A stretch of 64,000 nucleotides of DNA. Source: Ciona intestinalis (taxonomy: Eukaryota > Chordata > Ascidiacea > Phlebobranchia > Cionidae). This document shows positions 1 through 11,300 of this stretch, one piece after another. Below the pieces are notes generated by a model. That model saw only the letters and a program-made list of their open reading frames with translations, was not told the origin of the DNA and searched no databases. Position 1 is the stretch's first letter, and each line of letters opens with the position of its first letter. The stretch is taken from assembly GCF_000224145.3 (NCBI RefSeq), contig NC_020175.2, forward strand, positions 4,588,590 through 4,652,589. Reading direction: 5' to 3'. The position numbers and the translations under genes were made by a program.

Positions 1-43
1 GTTTGCATGTGTGAGGCCCCGGGTTCAATCCCCGGCATCTCCA
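1..43 (+). tRNA. tRNA-Ala (UGC), 3' part only
   Basis: This is the 3' half of a tRNA-Ala gene cut by the window edge. It runs from the anticodon loop (TTTGCAT, anticodon TGC) through a perfect T arm (GGGTTCAATCCC) to the acceptor strand CATCTCC and discriminator A. It is the same family as the complete copy at 265-336, where the anticodon is CGC. The base before the loop does not pair in the anticodon stem, so the function of this copy cannot be judged. Confidence 0.8.
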
Positions 44-179
44 TTTTTAGGTTGATTAAGAACAGTCGAAACGGAACTTGATCATATTTATTGAAACTGT
101 TGGAGTGTCACTGAAAATATTCTCTTGAATTTTCAACAACTCCCGAAAGTAAATAGGTTAAATTCAACGTTTTATCGAA

Positions 180-261
180 GACGAGGTGGCCGAGTGGTTA
201 AGGCGATGGACTGCTAATCCATTGTGCTCTGCTCGCGTGGGTTCGAATCCCATCCTCGTCG
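180..261 (+). tRNA. tRNA-Ser (GCU)
   Basis: This is a complete type II tRNA gene of 82 nt. The acceptor stem GACGAGG pairs with CCTCGTC and is followed by discriminator G. The A box (TGGCCGAGTGG) and B box (GGTTCGAATCC) are intact. The anticodon loop CTGCTAA reads serine AGY codons (anticodon GCT at 213-215), and the long variable arm is that expected of tRNA-Ser. It lies in a repeat unit of about 293 bp together with a tRNA-Ala. Confidence 0.96.
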
Positions 262-264
262 TTT

Positions 265-336
265 GGGGATGTAGCTCAGTGGTAGAGCGCACGCTTCGCA
301 TGTGTGAGGCCCCGGGTTTAATCCCCGGCATCTCCA
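265..336 (+). tRNA. tRNA-Ala (CGC)
   Basis: This is a complete 72-nt tRNA-Ala. GGGGATG pairs with CATCTCC (one G-U) and the discriminator is A. The A box TAGCTCAGTGGTAGAGC and the B box (GGTTTAATCC) are present, and the anticodon loop TTCGCAT gives CGC at 297-299. The T loop has TTTAATC where the window-edge copy has TTCAATC. It starts three bases after the upstream tRNA-Ser, so the two could share one transcript. Confidence 0.94.
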
Positions 337-473
337 ATTTTTAGGTTGATTAAGAACAGTCGAAACGGAACTTGATCATATTTATTGAAACTGTTGGAGT
401 GTCACTGAAAATATTCTCTTGAATTTTCAACAACTCTCGAAAGTAAATAAGTTAAATTCAACGTTTTATCGAA

Positions 474-555
474 GACGAGGTGGCCGAGTGGTTAAGGCGA
501 TGGACTGCTAATCCATTGTGCTCTGCACGCGTGGGTTCGAATCCCATCCTCGTCG
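474..555 (+). tRNA. tRNA-Ser (GCU), second copy
   Basis: This 82-nt gene is identical to the copy at 180-261 except for one T to A change in the variable arm (GCTCGCG versus GCACGCG). Acceptor stem, anticodon GCT (507-509) and B box are intact. The 294-bp spacing from the first copy and the near-identical flanks show recent tandem duplication of the Ala-Ser unit. Confidence 0.95.
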
Positions 556-558
556 TTT

Positions 559-630
559 GGCAATTTAGCTCAGTTTTAGAGCGCACGCTTCGCATAAGTG
601 ACGCGTCTGGTTCAATCCCCGGCCTTTCCA
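559..630 (+). pseudogene. decayed tRNA-Ala copy
   Basis: This is the next tRNA-Ala of the array, at the position expected three bases after tRNA-Ser, but changed at many sites. The acceptor 5' strand is GGCAATT against 3' strand GGCCTTTCC, so the stem no longer forms. The D loop lost its GG (CAGTTTTAGAGC) and the T stem is altered (CGTCTGGTTCAATCCCC). The anticodon loop TTCGCAT is unchanged. It is probably a non-functional edge copy, although the B box is close enough that some transcription by RNA polymerase III is possible. Confidence 0.75.
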
Positions 631-834
631 TGTGGTTAGGTGAAGTGTAATTTTCTATTATTTTAACCCAAATAAGTATGTGCCCTTTTATTAGGCTTTC
701 GCTCCCTTTTTTTCTTTTTAAGGCTTGATTGTTGCAAAAGGTTGTCATTAAATGTTTGTGCGCGAGCTAGTTGAGCGAGTTTGGTTTCATTTTGTAGTTG
801 GTAGTAGTTCGGCTTTGTTTTCTTTTCTGAATAA

Positions 835-3800
835 ATGGCGTCAAGTTGGGCATTTAAAACAACTGCTTCGCTTATAAAGCCAACACGTGAAGCATTGTTG
901 GACTACTGTGCCTATATTCTGCTTGTTATTGCAATAATTGGAACCACACGAATTATTATTGGTCGCAGTGAACTACAACAGCTTTGCCCAAGAAAAACTT
1001 TTATACAGAGCAATACTTCACAACCATTAACGCATGAATTCAATAAAACTGGTGATATTGTATTAACAAAACCCAATCTTGATAAGGAAACCCGACAGTT
1101 TGTACTACAATCTAACCTAAAAGTTCATCTGGTGAAAGACTTAAAAGTTGCAGAAGGTGAAGATGACATTTCTGTACACAAACAGAAGCAAGATTTCAAC
1201 TCATCAGTTTTGTACTTCTGTTTAAAACACTACCAAGCATATTTGCCATACTTTCTGCTGGCAGAATCTGCTGTTTTACTTTTGATTGGCATTTTATGGG
1301 TAAAGGTAGGAGAAACTGTATAACCTATATATTAATGAAAAACAGTGTGTTGAATGAATGAATGTAACTTGTAACTTGCTTTTAAGGTGGAAAACCGACA
1401 GTCGTTATTACACAAATGTTCTGTTTCATACACCTTGTACCTGCTTATGTGTTACCACATATTAAACTTTGTTGGTGATTGCTTTTTCTGTATGGCTAAC
1501 AATTTAGACAAACCGTTAGTGACAGTGTTCATATTTATTGTATACATATAATATAATAATGCTATTTCATTTTACAAGATGCCCAGTGTCCAGCTATTGA
1601 TCAAAGAGTTTGCCTCAATTCTCCACGAATGTAGACAATCTACATGGTATGTGTCAGTTGCTGATGTATTGCAATCAGAATCCACTATACCTGTCACTCA
1701 ATCACTATTTACTTTGATGAAAAGCGATGCAGTAAGTCAATAGCTTTGTTTATTATACCTTTGAGTTTGAACTATTTTACCATCTTTTTAAGTACTACAA
1801 AACCTATTCTAATAATGTAAAATATATAAGGCATTTTTTTCACATTTATACAATACATATATATATTTATATATATTATATAGCCTATATTTACAAATTT
1901 GTAATCTAATTCTTGGCTGTAAAGTGGTATATATATAAAGAAACAAGTCAAACTTTTTGGTTTTTAATGTTTTAGTTTTGCTTTTTTAACATATTTTCAG
2001 CCTGGAAATTATAGATATTTTTTGATTAATGTTCGTTTATCAATTAAAGGTGAATATGGAAATGATTTTGTTACTTGAAACCTTGTTTCGACCCAACAGT
2101 GCGTATTTGAACAAATCTCAAGCGAGAAGGTTATATGAAAGAGTTCAGGTAAAAGAAGGTGTTTCATTTGTGGGGGATATAGGTAAAGCAACCACACTTT
2201 TTCCCAATTAAATGAAAATATGTTTTTAACTGCTTGTTTTAAGAACTATTGTTTTGTTGCTATATCCTCCTGTCTTTTTTTAAAAATATTTACCAATCTT
2301 TGCTACCATAATCGAAGAGACAAATTAAGTTATTTATTATAACATAAATTTAATAGGTAAAATTCATAACCAACACTTAAATGAGTTGTATATCTGTTAT
2401 TAACAAATAATTGCTAACTTATATTCGAGCGACGTGCATTAATGGGTATACATGTCCTTTTTTTACATCTGCAGAAGTTCTGTATCGAGAATGAAAACTC
2501 AGTTGTTCTACTAGACTCATACATCTCAAAGTCCATTGTTCAGTTGATTGCATGGATGTTGTTTTTCTTCATTAACATGGTCTTGTTTGTAAAGTTTGAG
2601 TTCTACTCAACTTGTGGCTGGTCAGAAGTTTGTGAACACGACACATTTTTAAGGTAGAGTGGATTTTATCATTCAACAAAATACATGATATTGTTAAGAA
2701 CAGTATGTTTTAAAGCATAACTATAATAATGGTATGTTGAAACTGGAACAAACCGGGTTTAAATCTCGGTACAGCTACCATTATGGTTGCATGGTCATTT
2801 AGTAACATTGCCAAACATGTATCCGGACTAGTTTTATTTAATTGTTCACACCAGTACCACTGGTCCACTACATATGGTGTTTTTTTAAATCTTTCACAAA
2901 AAGATAAAAAAATTGAACATTATTATTCAGTAAAATTTGATACTAAACATTATCAATGGTAAAAATACACAATGAAAATACTCTGTTAAATTATATGTCA
3001 TGTGGTGTAACATTTTCTGGGCCTCGGTAATTGTAAAATTTGATTTCAGGATCATATGGTACATGGCTCAGTTGTTGGTACTTGTATACGGGATATTTAA
3101 CTGCAGTGCTTTGAAGTGGATCAATGATAAAGCTGTTTACATTAACAGACCAAGAAGGTATGTAGCTACACCTACAGACTATAGTTGTTTATTAATCTTT
3201 CACAAAGTAACTGTAAGAATATATGTAACAGTTAGCACTATGGGTTAATATTTGATAGTAGTTATATGTTTACAAATTATAAAATGTTTATGAACTATTA
3301 TAGTAATGGGTTGTAACTTGTAACAAAAAATTAGCATTTATGTTTTGTTGCAGGAATTTTTTATGCTGTGAAGATGACAATGATGATTCTTCATCTAAAA
3401 AGAGAAAATTCGTAAAATGCCGACCATTCAAGTAATGTTTTTTCTATTTCACCTAAATTGTATGGTGGTCAAAGTTTACAGAGTTTATGGTACAGTGTCA
3501 GTACTCGTATATCTCTAAATTAAGTCGTAAAAGTAAGACTGATAATTGCATTTTTACGAAAACAAAAACAAATCCTGCTTTTATACCTTTATTAAGCAAT
3601 CTATTTGTCCGATGTCAGGTTCTTTTTTTATGTGAAAAATATTTCAATGGGTAATGATACAAAAAAAACTTTAAATTTTCAAATTATATTAACCTATTCC
3701 CTTTTACAGAGTGGGTCAGGATCAAACTGTTGTACATAACGACCTGGCATTGCTTCTACACCTCGCTTCTTCATCAAACCATAAAACAATCACATACTTT

Positions 3801-4315
3801 ACTATATTTCTATTTGATCAGTGGAAAGAAAAGTTTTCTCAGCCAGGTTTGTGGCGTGTATCTATAATGTTACTTTATGCATTTTTACAGCTTGATTTTA
3901 CATTTTTAAATATTTATCAGCAAAATTTTAAAAATAGTATATCACCTTTTAAAATTTATATTATAGGTTTTAATTTGTATATATAAAGACGTAAAAGGAT
4001 TTTTATTTTTAGTCAACCATCTATATTCAAATACCCTTACAACCATTTACCTTTGTACATATTTTAAAATTTAAAAATAAATTACATTTGTATTTAGTTG
4101 AAGATGTTCACATTGAATCCCCTGTCAAACAAAAGTTGGTGAAACAGTTTCCTGCGAGAAAATCAAATTCTTCGTCTCATCCTCTGCTTACCAAGTCGTC
4201 GAGCTATGGAAAAGTTTCATTTTTTATCGAGAGCCCACAGGATGAGGCAACTGATTCCCCATCATCAAGTTCAAAAACATCTGGAGATGTATCAGATCGT
4301 ATCTCAAGCACCTGA
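835..4315 (+). CDS. LRRC8-like pannexin-domain membrane protein without leucine-rich repeats
   Basis: Exons: 835-1305, 1579-1731, 2050-2148, 2475-2653, 3050-3157, 3354-3431, 3710-3846, 4098-4315 (480 aa). Four hydrophobic segments match TM1 to TM4 of LRRC8: about residues 22-43, 138-156, TM3 in exon 4 and TM4 in exon 5. Exon 1 ends in a PYFLL..ILWVK segment aligned with LRRC8 TM2, and exon 2 continues like the cytoplasmic loop (the FxSILxxC motif). Exon 7 carries NDLALLLHLASS, matching the LRRC8 linker NDFAFMLHL that precedes the LRR domain. Paired cysteines lie in both extracellular loops. LRRC8 proteins are about 800 aa, with C-terminal LRRs forming the cytoplasmic half of the volume-regulated anion channel. 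Here the protein instead ends in a 73-residue Ser-rich tail and a TGA. The exon 3 acceptor (after ATTAAAG) has a weak pyrimidine tract and is the least sure boundary. An innexin/pannexin relative is the alternative reading; the loop and linker matches favour LRRC8. Confidence 0.78.
1352..1523 (-). repeat. SINE-like copy in LRRC8-like intron 1
   Basis: Read on the minus strand it gives the family's body and tail: GGTGTATGAAACAGAACA, a degenerate TTATAACGACTGTCG block, and a tail ending AAGTTACATTCATTCATTC. The tRNA-related head is not recognisable here. Confidence 0.7.
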
Positions 4316-4738
4316 AATATTGCGAACAAAGTGGAAAACTTGGTAAACAGCCATGAGATGTATGAAATAGAACACTTGTGTTGTAGCTATGAGGGATAAA
4401 GAGGTTACATATATTAATAACATTACAACTTTGTTATAACTTTGAAAATGAGAGCGAAGATCATATTATCTAAAGAACAGAGAGAGGGGAAACAACTGCA
4501 TGCAACTTGATGTTACCTATTTATTTTGTGGCAGAATAACTTAAGTATTTATAACATGGCTCTTTTATTATTGTTGAGATGTTATAATTGTGTTACAGTG
4601 GCACATTAAACAGTGTCACTGCTTTTATTAAATATCATTTTTTTCCAATGAAAATATGCAGTGTGTATAAGCCAAGGCAGTGTTGTACTACATACATGTG
4701 TTTTTTACTGATTTTTTATATATATATCTCACTTTGAA

Positions 4739-4748
4739 AATAAATAAA
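4739..4748 (+). terminator. polyadenylation signals of the LRRC8-like gene
   Basis: Two overlapping AATAAA hexamers lie about 425 bases after the stop codon. This is the first strong cluster downstream of the gene. Confidence 0.5.
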
Positions 4749-4815
4749 ATTTATAAAAAGGCAATTAAAAATAAATAAAATATATACGACTGCACTCTTA
4801 AGAGATAAATGTTGT

Positions 4816-5058
4816 CCGGTGCCGTAGCATAGTTGGTTAGCGCGCCTGCCTTGAACCCAGAGGTAATGGCCTCAAGGGAATCGCTCCAACCCAGTGGTCA
4901 CTAATGGGTTGTTCAATTTGTTAGCCCCACATAAAAAAAATGGAAAAAAAAACACCCACAAAGTAACATACTGGAATTGGGTAACTCGTAAGCTGGCACG
5001 AGTTGTATCGTGTAATAACGACTGCCATGCGAGGATAAAGTAAGTTACACTCATTTAG
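4816..5058 (+). repeat. tRNA-derived SINE, nearly full-length copy
   Basis: This is the clearest reference copy of the family. It has a 5' tRNA-like head with an A-box-like GCATAGTTGGTTAGCGC, a middle containing CTCCAACCCAGTGGTCACTA, and a body GTAACTCGTAAGCTGGCACG. The 3' part is TAATAACGACTGCCATGCG, then GGATAAAGTAAGTTACA. The same order of blocks recurs in many other places in the window, on both strands. This copy lies between two genes. Confidence 0.85.
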
Positions 5059-5344
5059 GAACATAGGGGACTATGTCTAGACATCCACGCTGTGGCGCTG
5101 GAACGCCGCAAAAAAAACACACGATCAACGAAGGGGAAATTATTTTTGCACCATGAACTTTGAGGAATTGGTCTACACATTTGAACATTAGTTTTGTGCG
5201 AAGCTTTATTTTAAGCCAAAAACTTTATTGAATACAAATTTTTTTTTAAATAATGATTTAAAAATATTTTTATGTGAACTAAATCCCATGCTTGTCACTG
5301 CTGGCCGAGGAGTCATTCATTTTTACGGTCATAGCCATAGGTGT

Positions 5345-5358
5345 TTTAGCTTTAGGTC
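5345..5358 (+). promoter_or_regulatory. two splice acceptors directly before the DHX9 start codon
   Basis: The sequence GTGTTTTAGCTTTAGGTC precedes ATG, giving two TTTAG acceptors ending at 5349 and 5355. The second leaves only three bases of 5' UTR. This arrangement fits a spliced-leader trans-splicing acceptor, which many Ciona genes use, or else a 5'-UTR intron. Which of the two it is cannot be decided from the window. Confidence 0.5.
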
Positions 5359-8300
5359 ATGTCTGAAATCAAAACTTTTCTGTATGCCTGGTTGGGCAAA
5401 CAAAAGATGACGCCATCCTATGACATTCAACCAAGTGGTTCAAAAGCAAGACCAAAGTTTATGTGTGAAGTGGGTTCTTAAAATTGTTATCAATAATTTT
5501 TTTTCGTTTATTCAAATTGGCACGAAATGATTTTCGCTCAAAATTGTGAACTTATTTATAGGTTATGTTCATATATCAAAATATCTGCAGTTTCCTAAAT
5601 AAAGTAAGGGTCTGTTGCTACGAAAACATAACAAAGAAGATCAAGTCCAACCAATTGTTATATAAAATATATATATTTCGCCTAAATGGCATCGTCAGTC
5701 TCTTATTCAGATCCTAATTAAACTATTTTTTTATGCCTCAGCTCACAGGCTAAAAATCACTGTTATATAACAAGATATGTTTTTGTCCAGGTACGAGTTG
5801 ATGGTATACCTTATGTGGGGATCGGAAACTCAACAAATAAAAAAGATGCGCAAGCAAACGCTGCTTATGATTTTGCCAACTATCTTGTTAGAGCAGGAAA
5901 GATACAAGCCTCTGAGATTCCTTCCAAAGTGGTGAGTTGATCAAATTTTTATTGAATTTTTAACATTTACTGTTATACATTTGTGGTATTGTAAGCGGGC
6001 ACAAGGTGTAAGTAACAGAACACCAATGTTATAACAACTGTCGTTGCCCTGCCACACAAAGATAATCAAGTTTCATTCATGTATCCATATTTGAATTTAG
6101 TTTTATTCTGCATAAAAGTGATTTTTCCATTCATGGTACTTTGGTATTCTACAGAAAAAAAAAGGCCCAATGTTTATTTTCCCAGGTTATTGCATCATCA
6201 GCTCCACAACAACCAAGCAGCACTTATGATAACATGACAGGGGAATTACCATCCGGTATTCTCCCACCACATCTGCAATTAAAACAAGAGGAATGCAATA
6301 ACCAAGGGTAAGGCTTAACTGTAAATAATATATCAATTAAACATGCGTTTGTGTATCTGTAGATATCTTGGTTGTAAAGCAAAAAGTGCTTTTGCTTTGC
6401 ATAAATTGACATTCGTTCTAACACAGGTGTTCTGTTTCATTTACCTCGACCAGCTTACGAATTATAATGAATGGAACTTTGTGATTGATTTTTCTGCATG
6501 GCTGATAATTTATACAACTCATTAGTGGCCACTGGATTTAAATCCACATTATTTTTACTCACAGTGTTGGAGACAACAACCTCCCCCACCACGATCAAGT
6601 CACCGACTTTTCATTTGAACGAGCGGGTCCATCTGTACGTGGTGGTGCGCTCCATGATTATTATGATCGGAAAAGAAAGTTGGAAGAGGAAGAGGTATAC
6701 TTGTGTATATATCTACATTTATATCTAAATTGAACATACACTTATACACTGTTTTCATTGATAAAATCATATTGGTATGTGTTAACTGTTAGGCTTTCGC
6801 AATTTTTATGCTCTCTGCCAATAAACTGCAATTTCTTCTATTTTTTAACCACTCAGACTTTTGCTTCTGAAGAGATTGACCTCAATTCTAAGCTTCATGG
6901 CAACTGGACTGTAGAAAACTCAAAGGGTCGCCTTCACCAGTTTTTCCAACAGAATAAAATTAACCCTGAATATAAATACAGCCAAGTGGGGCCAGACCAT
7001 AACAGGTTCCTAGCCAATACATGCTTGGGTGAGAATGCAGTTTCAAAGTTTGCGATCCATTGTTGCCAGTGATAGAGTCGACAATAAAATAAGTAACACA
7101 ACAATCATTTTATTGCTTTTTGGACCATGTTCATTACGTTTAGTAATCATACATGGTCCGCAAATTTGAAAAATACTGGCATCAAGCGGTCATGCACCAA
7201 ACATTATGAAGCTGCATTCTATTCCTTGCTTATCTCACTTGGAAAGGTGAGAATTTATTGTAGTTTTTATTATTTAAATGATTATGTACAAAAATACAGT
7301 ATTTTGTTGTGTTATTATTATATATATTCGTGAATTGTCATTCATACGGAATATAACCTTTAATAAATTAATCTTAATGTATGAAATAAAAAACTTTATT
7401 TTGCAGGAGTTTTATATCAGAATTGGTTGTTTATATAAAGAAGCTTGGAAGATGTAAGTATTTTTGGTGGAAAAGATATTTTAATATTCAATATATATAT
7501 TTGCGATAGTTTTAGCAAATTAAAAAATTTGTTTGTTTTTTTTTGGGCTTATAACTGCCAGTATTACACTGCATCTACATCTATATAACAAATAATATAA
7601 ATTCTTTCAATAAATTATAATTGTTTATTTTTCCCAGCATTACATGCCAGAGAACATGGCTCTAATAAGAAGAATGCTTCACAGTCGTGTGCGTTATCAA
7701 TTATACGACAGCTTTATCATTTAAATGTGATCGAAGCTTATACTGGAATCACAAAAAACAAAGCAAGCGATGAGGTCATATTTTAATTAATCTAATAAAA
7801 TATGGCTGACCATTTAGACAACCCATCGCACTGCAAGTTGTTGAATTGCTGTTAATTGTCTTGCTCAGATACATATACCCCCATAAGTTACCCTCACTTA
7901 CTCTTCTCTGAACATATACCACCCACAGCGAGTCACATTTTACTTGCCAAAATTAATTCTAATATTAATAACATTTATTTGTCTCTTCGCTTATGGTAGC
8001 GTAGATTATTTACATTTACATATTTAATTGGAAGAAAGAAGTGTGGTCCTACACCTAGCAGACAAACAACGAGCCATTTATGTTTAATTATTTCCAAGTT
8101 ACACTTCTAATGGAAACAAAAGTGTGCATAAAGAGTAAAGACACATACAATAGAAAAAGTCATCTTTCCACACAGGCTATGACATACCCCAACAGCAAAT
8201 CATTTTTATATCAGGCAAAATAAGTACATTATTCTAGCTATGTAAACAATTTATCTTCTCGCACAGGCTGAACCTTATGCTGTGAACCTCGATCAAGCCA

Positions 8301-11300
8301 CAGAGCAACAACTGATCGACTTGCTTAAAAAGCTCAACATTCCTGCAGTGTGTCCGCCCGAATCTTGTCCAAACCCGTTTAATCTCGTAATCCCAAAGCC
8401 ACAGGTTACCCCAGCAACAGACGTGAGGTGTGTGGCGGGCGTGATACCATGGTCACCACCCCAGGTCAACTGGAATCCATGGACGAGCTGTAATATTGAT
8501 GAAGGCCCACTTTCTAATGTAAGTCACACAAGTTTTATTATCATATAAAGTGGTAAATTTATTTCAAAATTACTGGGGTGTTGTTATATTATAAATAGAG
8601 TTGCAAAATCCTTGTGTTAATTCGGGTCTTTATTTTCTACATTATGCTACTTAATTATAGCTCTTTTATTATCTAAAAATCTTTTCTATTCACATCAGAT
8701 TACCGTAATATAATAATAATATTTTCATACAGTGCAGTGATGAACAAATAAGTTCAGACTTGATGAATGCAAACTTATACGCAATGGAGAACAACCTAAG
8801 ATTAAAACAGGTAATTTGGTTTCTTAATATTGAAGAATTTAAGTTATAATCTCAGAGCTCTAAATCTGCAAAGTTGTATATAAGTTGTAAGTGGGAATGA
8901 GGTGTATTTAATAAGACACCTGTTTTAACAACTGTTGTAGTCCGGCCATGCAAGGTTGAATAAATATCAATTATACCACAGTGTTAATGGGACACACACA
9001 GTAATTTTTATTGAATAAAGTAGAAAAAAATAATTTCCCTTAAATCTGTCCTCTAATGACTTTATGACTAACATATATAAAAAAATAGTTTTGTTTCTGT
9101 TTTGATAATCCATCTCTTAACAAATGACATTTAACTTAACCAACAGATGATGGATGAAAGAAGTTCTCTTCCCATCCTTGACTACAAACATAAACTTCTT
9201 ACTCTTGTTCGTGAGAATAATGTTCTTGTTGTTCGGGGGCAAACTGGGTCTGGTAAAACTACACAGGTGTGGTATAAATGTATTTACATGTTTTTTTTAT
9301 GGCTCTGTAACACATAAAACATATGTGGCACATGCCTGCATCTGTTGAACTGCTTTTCTTTGACTCTGTGGAACTATGGGTAGCATGCCTGACTCTTTAC
9401 CAGAGTTTAGAGGTTTAAGGCTTGATGCTGCTACCATTGTTGGCATTTGTGTCTTTGGCAAAACGCTTGAAGCTGATTGTTACAACTTAAGGTGTCTGAA
9501 ATAGAATACTTTTTGGTGTAACATCTGACATTGACCGCCATGTGAGGATAAATTAGCACCACTGTTTGTATATGTTAATCATAATGCATTATAATAATAT
9601 TAGTCTGAGCATCTGTAATGATGATGATTAACAGAATTGATATTTAAATATTTTTTCATAAAAACCTACATAGTGCGTGAGGTCTGAGACACCTTGTATA
9701 TATTGTAATGTTAACCACAGGTGCCACAATACATACTGGATAGTTACATTGAATCAAACAATGCTTCCAAATGCAACATCATAGTCACTCAACCACGAAG
9801 AATAAGTGCGGTGTCCGTTGCTGAACGAGTTGCTGACGGTGAGACTTGATCCCGGTGTGTTCGGTCTTGTATATGGGTCTTATACTACTACTGTTTGTAC
9901 ATGTGTGGCACTTTTACCATTTTCTGTTTTTTTTTGTACTTTTTTTGGAGGAGATTTTATTATTCATTTGTTAACTAAAGCAGCAAACATATAACATAGT
10001 TTAAATATGCAACAGACTGGTAAATCTTCTTTGTTGTTGTAAAACAGCTTCACCCGTTATCTGTTTAATTTGTGCATCAGACAAAATATATAAATTTCTG
10101 TTTAAATTAAATGAATGGCGATTATTTCTCTCCTGTGATTTTATATTTATTTATGAAATTATCATGTCTATGTTTTGTTTAATTAGAACGCGGTGAAGAG
10201 TTGGGCAACAGCACTGGCTACAGCGTTCGGTTCGAATCTGTTCTTCCAAGACCTCACGCTGGCATTCTGTTCTGTACAGTCGGTAATTTAAATACTTTAA
10301 ATATTTTAATAATCACTTTTGAATTTATTGTGCCATTACTGTTAGTCAGCTACAATGTTTAAAAGTGTAAAAATCAAACTAGTATTTTAAGTTTTAAACA
10401 ACCTTTTTAATCTATTTATGTTTTAATTTTTTTAAATGTTTTTTTTAAATACTAATATTTTGAAACTCCTACCCAGGTGTTCTGCTGCGAAAGTTAACGA
10501 ACGGTCTACGTGGTGTGTCTCATATTATTGTGGATGAGATACATGAACGAGATATAAATGTATGTATGTATATGTGTACATTGTACTCATATTAGTATAT
10601 CATAATCTAATTATGTTAACAATCACAAATTTAAGTGCCCCATTTTTCTATTATAAACATAACAGCCCATTTGTCAGATACAACTCTTACTTCATGCTTC
10701 GGTTAAAAAATGAAATTAATTTTTAGACGGATTTTCTGCTAGTAGTTTTACGAGACATTGTTGTCACTTTTCCTGGGATTCGAGTAATTCTAATGTCGGC
10801 AACTGTGGAAACTTCAATGTTTACCGAATATTTTAATAATTGTCCAGTGCTTGAAGTGCATGGAAGGACACACCCTGTACAAGGTAATAATATAAATTAT
10901 ATGTTTATTTATCAACTGTAACATTATTTGTATTGGTGGCATTGAATTGTTAATTGTACAGAGTACTTTATAATAGTTTTGTTTTATGTTCCCTCAGTGG
11001 TGTAACAAATTTGTATATTGTTAAACTAATACATTTTTTAATGTTTTTTTAATTCAACACAGTATACCTACTATAGCCTTCTGTCCTGTTGTAACATGTT
11101 GTTGTTGTTGTTGTTGTTGATAAACTTGTTGATATTTACAGAATATTTCATGGAAGATTGCATCGAAATGTTAAAGTTTGTTCCCCCACCTCGTACACAG
11201 AAACAGAGGAAAGATAAAAAGAACGACGATGATGATATGATTGGAACCGATGATAAAGTTAGTTTATTAGTGGAATAATAAATGGATGAGTTAACTTGCT

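Larger units (their letters stand above)
1..630 (+). repeat. tandem array of Ala-Ser tRNA units, period about 293 bp
   Basis: The unit tRNA-Ser, 3 bp, tRNA-Ala, about 137 bp spacer repeats. The two spacers (44-179 and 337-473) are nearly identical, beginning TTTTTAGGTTGATTAAGAAC (TTTTTAGG is the Pol III terminator-like T run) and ending in GTTTTATCGAA. The array is cut by the left window edge and ends on the right with a diverged tRNA-Ala. Confidence 0.93.
4316..5358. other. intergenic: 3' UTR, SINE copy and DHX9 upstream region
   Basis: No coding exon is seen. The first part is the 3' UTR of the LRRC8-like gene, with overlapping AATAAA signals at about 4739-4748. A full-length SINE copy lies at 4816-5058. 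Immediately before the DHX9 start there are two TTTAG acceptors (5345-5355). Confidence 0.7.

Noticed and set aside
458-748. 96-codon minus-strand open frame across the tRNA array
   Set aside because: It runs antisense through tRNA-Ser and the decayed tRNA-Ala; tRNA sequence explains the openness and no protein features are seen.
2738-2790. tRNA-like B box (GGGTTTAAATCTCGG) in LRRC8-like intron 4
   Set aside because: There is no acceptor stem or D arm around it; at best a fragment of a tRNA-derived repeat.
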